DNA of 64,000 nucleotides from Siphonodentalium dalli. Taxonomy: Eukaryota > Mollusca > Scaphopoda > Gadilida > Siphonodentaliidae. The first letter of the stretch is position 1; each line of letters begins with the position of its first letter. The notes below the pieces were generated by a model, which saw only the letters and a program-made list of their open reading frames with translations, did no database searches and had not been told where the DNA came from. The position numbers and the translations under genes are program-made. Below are positions 41,401 through 53,400 of this stretch, one piece after another. The stretch covers positions 111,869,319 to 111,933,318 of the forward strand of contig CP136066.1 of assembly GCA_032622095.1 (NCBI GenBank), written 5' to 3'.

Positions 41401-44400
41401 GGCTGTCAATGTCACGTGACCTCCATATGGTGGGGAAAAGTTGCTACACGTGACCCAACCATATGTCCTCTCACCTGTGAAGTTTGAACACCACTGATAC
41501 CCGAGATAAACCACATTAACCTTATAAACCCACAATCTATGTATACATGTGCAAAATGTGTGGCACTGGGGCGTCCATATGTGGTGCTGAGTGGTATCAA
41601 AAGAGTTAAGCCAATCCAGTCCAGAGATTACATTTAATTGGAAAATAAATCACCTACCTGTCTACAGAACTTATTCTTGAAATATTGTGTAGTGTCAGGG
41701 GAAACAAAGATATTTTTAAATGTGGTCTAATTGGGTCTCGCCTAGTACCTATGTTCCCCTGTTTTCCTTCCAATTGCCTTCAAATCAATTCATCTACCTT
41801 CATATAACTCAGCCATGTGTTGGCTGTGTATACATATGCACACTTCATTCTGTTTAATAGCAAGTGAAGCATGTATGTGGTATACTCTGGCGACAGCCCA
41901 ACTCATGTTTTCAAGGTCTCTGGACATTTAAAAATATCCTTCAAATTTGCAGGTATTCATAAAGAAGATAAGCAGAAAATCAAACAGATTCTCTACCATT
42001 ATGTGCCAGATCTATACTTTTCTCCTCGTGGTGAACTCAGTGATGACGAAGCTGAGAGGGAAGATGGTAAGTTTGTGCTGATGGGTAGTTAACATGTCTA
42101 CCATTATTGTTGGGATGTTGAGCTAATACGTTCAACGATATACCGGCACTTATAACGTGAACAGCCCGACAAATGGGGAATTTGTAAGATTTTTCTTTGT
42201 CTGCCATCTGCTATAGTATTGGGGTCTCATCAACCCCATAATTGAAGGACCATTCCAATATATATTATTAAAGATGAATTCAGAGTTGGAAGACCTGAGA
42301 CCTGTGACAGAAACATACATCACTTATCGCTTTGTTCTAGTGTTGAAACAAAATCATCTATTAAAACCACATGGTGTTTTGCGCTCAAAAATACACGTAA
42401 TAATATATGCTTTTGACTTTTTCCCGGTATCGAAATAGGTCAATCATACCGGAACTGAGCATTATATGTCCCAGAAAGATGCATTTAAGTCAAAAAAGGG
42501 TATGGACCTGGTGTAAAAACATTTGTATTTATTAAATTCTGGAATCAGAAAACCAAATATCAGGATACGGTTTGCTGTGTTATCTTAACATGAAACTAAT
42601 AAAAAACTTCACAACCTGCTTTCTCTTCATTGTTTTAATCATCAACATTATGTAGTACCATAAACAGAGCAACGACAGCTATAGATTTTCTCCCCATGAT
42701 CTACAGTTGCAATTTTACGCGACCACCGACTAAAAAATTGAACCAGCACAAACAAAACGATCTCAAATTTATTTGAAAAATATAAGAAACAAAACAAGTA
42801 TTTTCAGCACTATAGCAAAGAATTGTTCGGATATCTTCCATGTAGGTGTTTTGAGACTCTTAACAATTTGGTTCGAATGAGCCATGTACGTTTAATTAAC
42901 AGGTTTAATTCCAATGGGAAATCACTCCACTCCACGTAGAATTGATTTGAATGAAATTTCATCCATTTTTTCGTAATTTCAGAAATGGATGTTGACGACT
43001 CAGAAAATGCAAACCGAATGAGTTCAGAGAAAGAAGAAAAGAAACAAGATGTAGTCTCAACTCCAATTGTTAAAAAAGATCATTCGGACACTAATTCATG
43101 TTCCATCAATGGCACCAACTCAGATACTGCGAGTAGTGATAGTGATAAAGATTTAGAAGATGTGAGTTTTTTATATCTGATAATTTTACAAGTCATTTAT
43201 TTAAGTCTAGGGGGGTGCCCGTCAAAAATTATGGGTGACAACCATGACATGCTGGAAAATCGTGTGAAGACTTAGTAAATTATTAGTGCCCCTTAAAGTA
43301 ATTTCAAATAATTATTAGTCACCTGAGGCAAACGGTGCCTATTGCATGACACTCGCCGGATAAAGTTACCATCTATCTTTTAAGCCAATAAAAAATTATC
43401 TATTTTGTTAATTATTAGTGCCCCTTTAAGTCATTTGAGGTCAATGGCACATATCCCGTGACATTCCCCGTGTCATGTTACCGGTATGTATATGTTCACC
43501 AATTTTCCCACATATCCTCTCAGCTGATGATATACGCTCTTTATTGATCATTCAATTTATTAGTCCCCCTTTAAGAAGTCATCTGAGGTCAAAAGTGCCT
43601 ATCCCTTGTAATTTCGCTATCATGTGAACATATGTGTACCAATTTCCCTACATATCTTTAAAGCTTATAAGAAACGCTCTGTATTGCTCATTTATGCCCC
43701 TTTAAGTCGTCTGGGGTCAAAAATGACGGGTGGCAAACATGCTTGCAAGAAAATATTGTCATCGCTGATAACGATATAAAGAAAGCCGGCAAATGGTGCG
43801 CTGAGATTGTCCAGAATTTAGCTTTGGAACGGATGCAGCTGAAACCACATTCATTTTATATCGTCATGTATGCATTATATCAGTAAAAATATCGCCTTGT
43901 TAATTTTGGGAAACACGTTATATCTCAGGTCATATCTCCTCCGATTGGCCTGAAAATTTGCGTGTCGAATGTGCCGCAGGATATGGTAAAAATTTGAGTG
44001 CAATCAGATATTAGGGTGATATATTTTTAGACATGATAAAATTGTGACAGTTAAACACACAGATATGCACATATAACACTTGACTTTTATATAGATAGAT
44101 GAGACTTAATGAGATTTATTTCCTCAGATGTGCCTTTGTTTTGCAATGGGTTACTTATTATTCAATTCACACTACTGCAGTGTTTGACCTTGCCTATTCT
44201 TGGCCTAAATGGTTAGTTTATAAATATTTATGAGATCAATCTGTTCTCTCTTTTTCAGGATGATGTGTATTCTCTACTGTTCGTGAACAATAATTGGTAT
44301 TTATTCTTCCGGTTACATAATATTCTGTGTGATAGACTTCATAAAATTTTCCAAGAAGCATTTAGAATAGCACAAGAGGAATCACTGTGTAAAAAAGAAA

Positions 44401-47400
44401 GGAAAGAATCTACTGCCAGGGCATTGCGGCTCAAGCAACCATGTAAGTACTTGTTCTAGTGATAGTAACATACCAAATTTCAAATTTTCTTTTGACAAAA
44501 GTTCATTGTTAACCCTTTGAACCCTGGCTCCCCACAACGATCGACACCCTGACCCTGGGCTCCCAGGGGTATTTTGACTTTTTGTAGACTGTTCAGGCGC
44601 ATGGTGCTCCATCATGTGCAGTTTCTTCTACCATATTGTTTACACCATTGAAAAGATTATTCTGAATTCAGAAAATCACAATCTATTTCAATATCTTAAA
44701 TCCAGAAAAAGTTATAAAAAATTGAAAACTTAATTGGATTTATTATTCAAACTTCCAAAAAATGTTATGTAATGTCACAATTCCAACATAAATACATGAC
44801 GTTATATGGGCTTTAGCCAAAACAAACTCTGGGTGTTCTCTAAATACCCCACCAATAATACGCGGCATTGTTCTGTCTATTGGCTTATGCCAGCTTAAAG
44901 ACAATATTCTGATCTTGATTCTCGTGTAAATCTATATAGCGTGTACCTTTGGGTAAAAAAGTTATGATTTAATGAACTCAGAAGTTTGTATATTCTTGAA
45001 CAAAACTCGTATGACATGTGTTTACATCCGACAATCGTTAGCACGATTTACGTAATTTAGCGAGAATTTCTTCACACACATTTGGGAGTTATAAATACCA
45101 CAAGAATATGTCACTAAAATTTCTACCTTTAAATATATTTTTCAATAACTTGTGAGCAATATAAGGCGATATGACCTAACGCGAACGAGGTGTCGCGAGA
45201 AACAATATGGAGGCGGCGTAATTGCATAAATGTGATAAAATGGAGACTGCATCCGGTTTTTAATCGGCTGAAACTTCATTGTGCCAAACATAACCTCGAT
45301 AATTATTGGACAGCTAAACCAGTTATAATATGAATTTTATGAAAGACTGTTTTATTTTTCTTACCATTGAGTATTTATCGAAACATAAAAAATAAAGTGC
45401 AGCACTGCGACGCCGGCGGTAGAAGGAGATTACGTCATGGCCGGAAAACCGGCCAGTCGCATATATATGCAATTACGTTCTGGCCGGAATTCCGGCCAGC
45501 CGGGTTCAAAGGGTTAAGTCACCAAAATTCTGTTGCAGTGTATATAAAATTGCACAGTGCATAGTTAAAGTGAGATACAATCTGGAAAATTAAAATTGAA
45601 AAAAACTTGAGAAAGCTGTTATCTTTTTTATCAACCAAAAACATATTTATACTTACTTTCTTTGATAATTCCTTATATATGTCATATATAGCAGATTCTG
45701 CAGTGAAAGAATGGTTTATATATGGCTTACACCTAGCCTCCATATGGCACCATTGCTGTTACCCATCCATTAAGGAAAATTTAATCTGTGCTGCAACAAA
45801 AACATTTGCATCCAGACTAACATTCCGTAATAAACCTACAGGATACTCGTTTTAACCCTTTCAGTGCCAAGTCCGATTTTTGTATCAACCCTTATTTCCT
45901 TTATCATTTTTCAAATGAAAGGGTTAAATTTGAAAGCAGTCGTGATGACGAACCTCCATACCAAATTTCATTCAGATCCGATAAAAAAAGATATCCAGTT
46001 AAACAAAGAAAAACTTATAACTCTTCAATAAATGGAAAATATGAAGAATGTCATTTGACCCTCTTTTGAAAGCAGTCAATGACGGTGAACCTCCATACCA
46101 AATTTCATTCAGATCAGATAACCCATGGCTGAAATATCTGCACATATGGACAAAAAACCCAGATTTCCAATTAAACAAAGAAGGATAACTCTAGCATGGA
46201 AAACAACAGTTGCCCCTCTTTTGAAACAGTCATGATTGCGAACCTTCATACCAATTTTCATTCAGATTTGATAACCCAAGACTGAGATACATGCCCGGAT
46301 GGATCAACGGACGGACGGCTCAACAAACAGACGTACACGGTCAATCCAGTTTTCCACCCATCTCTTAGGGGGTTCTGAAATTTGTCTAAGGAAAGATTCC
46401 TGTTCATTATGAGAACAGGGAGGGCACCATGAACTATAAATGATGGGTACAACTATGAAATAACCTAGTTTTTTAACAAGAATGTGTCTAAGAGCTCTTT
46501 CCATCAATGTATAACATTATTATAATCAATAAATTTGAAAAATGATCAAGGAAATATGGGTTGATACAAAAATCGGACTTGGAACTGAAAGGGTTAAAAC
46601 TAGAATGTTCATTTATTTCATAAAGAGGGATGGAAGTAACTCTATATACAGGACAATAGGGCGATATATTAATAGATAATTTGCGATAACTGTTGGGCCT
46701 ATGTATGTGCAACTGTTTGTTAGTATATTGTGAAGTGACTGCACAAAACACATTGAGGTCTGTAAAAACAAAGGGAATGCACCTGGTGGAAACAATTTGA
46801 ATCAGGATAGCCAATTTTGAATTGAATTAGGCAAACTATTCAGAAACGCATCAAATCAAATGCATATTTAAAATTTTGGTTTCCGTCCTGCCCATGTTTT
46901 AATTTGGCAACATGGGGGATGCCAGCACCGATGTGTAACTTCTTGTTGACACTTCCTTTTCTCTTCTAGTTGAAGTTGAACCAGAAGATTACTATCCATA
47001 CTTTCTTGACATGATAAAGAACCTACTCGATGGCAATATGGAACCAATAGTTTATGAGGACCAGCTTCGGGAGATGTTTGGTATTCATGCTTATATAGCA
47101 TTCACTATGGACAAGCTAGTACAGAATATTGTGCGGCAGGTAGGTTAATTTGGCACATAGTTCATGACTGTCTGACAACATTGGAAGGTGAGGATTATCC
47201 TGGGAGGACCTCAATTACTAGGATTATCCTATATTGACCATATAGGATATTCCTAGTAATTGAGGTCCCCTCCCCAGAGGATTATCCTCGCCTTATTATA
47301 TTTCTTATCCAACTCGAATACAAGAATATAGTCCAAAAATCTCTTTCAGCACTTGGTGACGGCAATCCCAATACACCCAACTATTGTGTCTCGTAGTGCA

Positions 47401-50400
47401 CTCATCCGCTATGGCGACACACAAAAAGAAATCAAACAGCAAGGCAAGAAAATTTGAGTGAATGTCCACACATGTCTGTCTCGACACTTCCCAGACATCA
47501 AATTTGGTCATCCAGAGACCAGATTACCCACCCTCCACACAGGATGGACATTATCTAAATTTAGATGCTAAATTAGCACATTGTAGATATTATCAGCTCC
47601 AACCCTGACTCAGCAACTGCTGATTTAAAACATTTAATCGGTACAAAAGATACCATCTAAAATTTATCTTAAAATATAGGAAACAAAACATGTTTTTAGT
47701 GCTTTATCAACAAGTTTGTTCAAAAATCTTCCATGTAGGTATGCTTTGAGATACCTGTTACCAAATTATGTATGCATAAATCCATTTAAGAATAGCCACA
47801 TTTTCTGTGAAAAGAATACTAGTAGGGGAAAAAAAATTCATAGTGACAATTGCAAAACGTAGAAGGTAATGTCATAATTTGAAGGAAATTTTTTAGATCG
47901 CGCATATAGTACAGTAGGCCATTACTTGAAAGCCTTTCTTTACTAAAAGGTTTATCACATAGATAAGATAGATATAATCGTATACATTGGAATGGTCTTG
48001 TTAGCCATCTGGAGGGATGTTCAGGAAATATAAGCAGACGACAGACACCACGGTCAGATGATTGCCAGTCATTGGTGGGAATTGTTCAGATAATAAGTTC
48101 AACAAACTGTCTATGGCTCACAGTTTGTTGAACTTATTATCTGAACATTTCAGATGGGAACTACTCGTCGATGAGTATCTAGTGAAGAAAGTGTTAACAA
48201 ATGCAAAACTGTTAGTCTGGCTTTTCTCCATATCAAAACACATATTCATCAGCCTTATTGTTTTTCTTCAGCTACAACATATTGCCAGTGAGGATATCTG
48301 TAACAAAGTTGTGGAGATTTATGGTGAGGAAACTTCAAACAATGCTGTGGGAGGTCGCCTTGCAACAAGGCATCAGCGGGTTGCTGCTGAAGGTAGCTTC
48401 CAACGAAGAGCTGAGCAGTTGTTGTCAGATGAGAACTGTTTCAGGATAATGATTGTAAGTTGTGCAAGATGTTTGATCCTTTGAGCAGCTGCAAAGAACA
48501 ATTGTATGATACAATAATAACTTGAATGCTGTTCGCTGTCACATCATGTTCTTGGTAGTTATATGTCCCGTTTTCGGCGTGCATTTTTTCAATTCCACTA
48601 AATTATCATGCCTACAGACACGATAATCTCCCGCTTTGTCGATTTGATCCTTGATACCCACCTGTACCCCACAACAACCCTCATCTAATAAAACGGTTTG
48701 GGAAAAAACATTTACACGTTAAGACAAATATGTATTTCATAAGTTTGCCATTGGTAACATACTAACAATAGTCCAGTCAACATAGGGTTTGACCTGAACA
48801 AAATTTGCACAGAATTGGTTTTGTTTTTTCGAATCAGTACTCATTTCCAATCAACATATGAAAAATCCTCTTCGATATCGTCAAATTCAGCAATGATCGT
48901 TATTGTGTAAGGTTAGGTATCGGGTGTATTTCTTGCCAATTTGGGAGAAAAACTTTCCGAAAATGATTACTCTTGCCACATGGATCAACCAGTCGTGCAA
49001 TATCATTGCGCCAAAATCAAAATGGCATCAAAAAAGGACAAAATTGAATGGATAATCCTATAAGATTGAACAAATGCTGGAAATATGTGAGGAATGCATG
49101 CAGAGTATAAGAGAAACTTTTGATCAGAGATGTGTGAATTCTCTCTTAATGTATCTCACAAGAGAGCAAGTGAAAACAGGGTTTCATTCAATGGTTAAAT
49201 CTGGACTTTTGGGTGCCCAGAAATGGGAAAATAACGCAGTTTAATTTGCGCTCTTTATCTTCAGTCATGTGATATATGTGTAAATAAACAGTTACATGTG
49301 ATTTAATTCGGATTTATTGATTATGTGACCTTTTCCAGAATAAGAAATATATGTGCTCAAAGCTTTATCACAAATATGACCGATCATCATTTATTTTGAT
49401 ATCTGCAACATAAAACCTTTCAAAATCCACTGTTTTAGAACAGTATGAGATATAGTCACAGCCTACTGGGTAAAATGTGTTGATACCATTGCCCATGTCT
49501 CAACATAGTAGTCATAGTTGCCTCCGATGAAGTGATGAAACAGGCATATTTCGCTTTTATCACCAGAATGTATGGTGGTTTACTATGAACTCAATTTATC
49601 AAAACACAAATGAGTACCATATATCATCTTCAATAAATTCTAAACTTGACCAAAATTGCCTACGTACTCTGTTGCAGAGACTGTTTATATCGGGAAATAA
49701 TATCTGGTTATATTCACCAAGGCCACAGATATCCGAAAGATACTATGATTTCTGAAACTGTATTACCGTGTTTACCCCTCTCCCTTATGTAATACATTTA
49801 TGCTGCATTCAAAACCATAAATAACAACATTGGGTGAATGGCCAATGCAGAAATAACAGATTTGAATGTTGATCATCTGATATTTAGTACAAGTACATGG
49901 TGGTATCGGCAAGATATTTTCGAACAAGAAGATACTGAAAATGAATATTGTGTTTTGCATGGTAGCATATTCCAGTTGTGTAGTGCCGACTGAAGTAATT
50001 TGAACAAAATTGTCTTCAAAGAAAACGTTTTGGTAGAAGCAAGAAAATTAGTCTTAAATAAATTGTACGCTATGCCGTCTCTTTGATCTGATGGGATGGG
50101 GTGCTACTCTATTGTAGAAATGTGTGTTTCTTTAGAGTATGATAACCATTGCGACACATGTTTTATTATGGAGAATGTTGAAATTTCCAGAAATGTAATT
50201 AGTATTTATACTGCAAGGGTATGCACTTCAGTTTATGCGTTACATTCAGTTATTAATCATCGTGCCGAATGAAACTACCACGCACTGTGTATCAGGTGTT
50301 GCATGCCTGAAATTGTTTTGACCAGACTATTGGGTGTTTTCTAAGCAGTAAAGCCGAACTTTTAAAGACGTAAATCATTGGATTTGACTGATAATTTCAC

Positions 50401-53400
50401 ACAAACTGGTATTAACTGCGTAATTCCTATACATCTTATAATGACTTTCAAGAAATGACGCCATCTTGGATAACAAAGTTTCCTCAAAGTGGATTTTATA
50501 TATGTTATACTGAAGACTCTCCTGCGTCTTTTGACAAATAATCGCTTTCGTACCAATTTATTAAGATTGATTTTAGCAGCTTGCCTTGTCCCGACTCCAG
50601 TCTATTCATCATGTGCTAATAAACGAAAATGAGGAGCCGATATTTTGAAATGGGGAAATTTCCAATCTATTCTGGGATATATATAGACGCCGGCCTTAAA
50701 GTCCGATGATAATCAGAATTTTGATTCTCGTAAAAAGTCTTGATTCCCTGTAGAAAAGCTATGTTTTGATTCTTGCAAAATTTTATGGATTTTAGGGCCT
50801 GAGACGAATACTGCTTTGACTTTCATTATCCATAAAATAATTTATTTCCAACTATACATTCTGTGAAAAAAAATGACTGGCATATATTGTAAACTGGGCA
50901 TTCATTCCTGCATCCTATCCCTTATATGAGTGATAACTCTACCTTTGCTGTTTGAGCTTTATCAGTACGTGACAGAGGACACCTTGTTATTCGCAACCAG
51001 AATTTTTGCTGCTGTTCGTACATTTTCAAATAATAAATATCGGTACGTGATTACTGGCATCTATTTTTTCGTTCCTTGTCTCAAATACTAATGAATTTAT
51101 TACTTAGAAAACATCTAGATCTTCCCAGGTGCAAGGAAATAAGGGTTTCTGGACATTAAATTTAAAAAATCACCTTGGCTAGCCAAACCATGGTCGGCCA
51201 GTCATATCTAATGGACCCAATAGTTTTTCCCTAGCGGAAACCCTGCTACAGGCCACATCTCTCATTCTATCGATGCCGAAATTTGTAAATTTGGTAGCTA
51301 TCAAATTTGAACGATTTTCGATGAAAAACATGGCTGACAGCAGCCATCATTGATTTTACTCTAAATCCTTTGGCACACCATACAGGCAACAACCCTCATC
51401 CGATCGTCGCCAATCTTCATATGGATCTTCAAGGTGACCTCTAGATGGGAGACATAAATTTTATCCAAAATTCATTAACTTCCTCTGGAATGCAAACTAA
51501 CAATAGATCTAATGGAATGAGACATGTTTGGGATCACCTAGATGGTAGCTATCAAATTTGAACGATGTTCAATAAAAAACATTGCTGCTGGCAGCCATCT
51601 TGGATATTACTCATTACATGACTAAATACCCTCAGCACGCCCTGCAGACAAACTTTTCCATCCAACTGATCCAAAACTTAATATGCTCTTCGGATTTAAC
51701 TCTGATATTACATAAACATTTCAATTTTCTGCATTCTTTATCGCTCCATGTAATGTATGACATTATACCCTCTTCAAGTTGAGCTAAAGTGTCATTGACA
51801 CTTACATCAGATTAGCAAACATACTTTTGGACCTCATAGATCATGTGTGTCTCAGATCGTACAATGTTATATTCCAAGGCAGCTATTGAATAAAAATAAT
51901 AGATGTACTTATAGAGTACATTCTAAAGTAAATTAGTTTCAATGTGCTTCACATCATTGTAGCTAGAATGTACCTATAGCTTGTTTTATAGTAGTTTATG
52001 TTTAAGCCTTGTGATAAGTGGATATTGTTGTGATGAAGAAACCCTTAAAAACATTAATATCACATTTTCAGTTCAAGAAAGAATGCAAACTAACAATAGA
52101 TCTGCTGGATACAGAGCATGACCAATCAGACGATCCAGTGGAAGTCGAAAAGTGGTCTGAATATGTGGAAAAATATGTTGCCAATGATGAATCAGTCACA
52201 GATGATTTGAGAGACCAACTGTCTCGTAAACCTGTTTTCTTACCAAGGTATGTAATCTTGTATATAACCTCATATACAGTTAGTGAACGTTCACCAAAAC
52301 AAAAAATGATTAAATTTCAACCCACTTGTTCAAAGGTGCTTCAATAGCTACCCGTCCTTGAAAATACTTAAAAATCAACATTTGAAAAGTGAAAATTGTT
52401 CATATGTTCATATGTTTTCATTCTCGGGCATCACCCGTGTTGGACTATTTTATTATGAGTTTGGATTTCACCGAAGTTTAAACTGGTAACACGAAAATAG
52501 GAAACTGTCACACGGAAATTAGTAATGTTTCAAATATCGAATAGGAGCTTAATACAATGGTGTATGTGTGGGTATCTTACTCTTCACTATTATTAACTTT
52601 TATTCCCAATATCCCAGAAAGAAAGTGTGATATAATCGAATATGTGCGATACCAAAAGTACAAATTCGGAATAAACAACTCGTCTTATGAACAAAATGGA
52701 CTCGTCTGACGGTTTAACCTCCAAAAGAAATGGACTCATTTGCTCGCTTAATTTGGCATGTGCTTTGTGCTGTCCGACTTAGTGTTATTTAACAGCTGTG
52801 TCATCATATATATTTAATCAGGTCCATTGAAATAAAGTATACGTGATTGCATATTTGTTTTGACAAACTATTACAGTGAATGATAGGGGTGCGAGATATC
52901 ACCGGTGTATCGCGAATCAGAGTTCTACGATACACGCACCGGTTCCATAGCCAAAAAATCGCGCATTATCCATTATTCGTTCTTTAAAATTGCTATATTC
53001 ACGCCGGAGAATATGAATTAAATACAACGGCACGCAAAGAAGCATGATCAAGTTGTTCTACTTCAAAGCGCTGATTAAATAGGTCAGCCACCTGTTCGTG
53101 GGCGTTGTTTTTGTGTAAAGATTGATATACCATTGTCACCGTTGGCACACAGAAGAGTTCGTTCATAGAAATGATGTCGCCAAAAGGCTCAAAATGTACG
53201 TCGTGCTAATCATTTGTCGTTCATCGGACTTTAACTGCATATTAGAGAATTAAATCATTCCCGTTAACAGTCACCGATACCCAATTGCCATAAACGTGTC
53301 TCATCGCAAGACTCTTAATAAACCGCGTCAATACAGACAGCGTTCCGAACTTCCGACGTGGTATTTTTGGATTACTCCCCCTGGACTGCATTTAAATGAA

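Larger units (their letters stand above)
39157..41605. mobile_element. TTAA-flanked element (2449 bp), CTCTTTTGATACCA ends, with nested inserts
   Basis: A perfect 14-bp terminal inverted repeat CTCTTTTGATACCA (39157-39170) / TGGTATCAAAAGAG (41592-41605), flanked by TTAA at 39153-39156 and 41606-41609. The pattern fits piggyBac-like elements. It contains a tandem-module block (39397-39920) and a second TTAA element (40682-41176). Repeats of 'catttatgtga' near the left end and 'ccatatgtgg' near the right look like subterminal sites. No transposase. Confidence 0.82.

Noticed and set aside
43195-43765. CRISPR-like array
   Set aside because: Units of 127-146 bp are degenerate throughout, with no short exact repeat and unique spacers, and the genome is eukaryotic.
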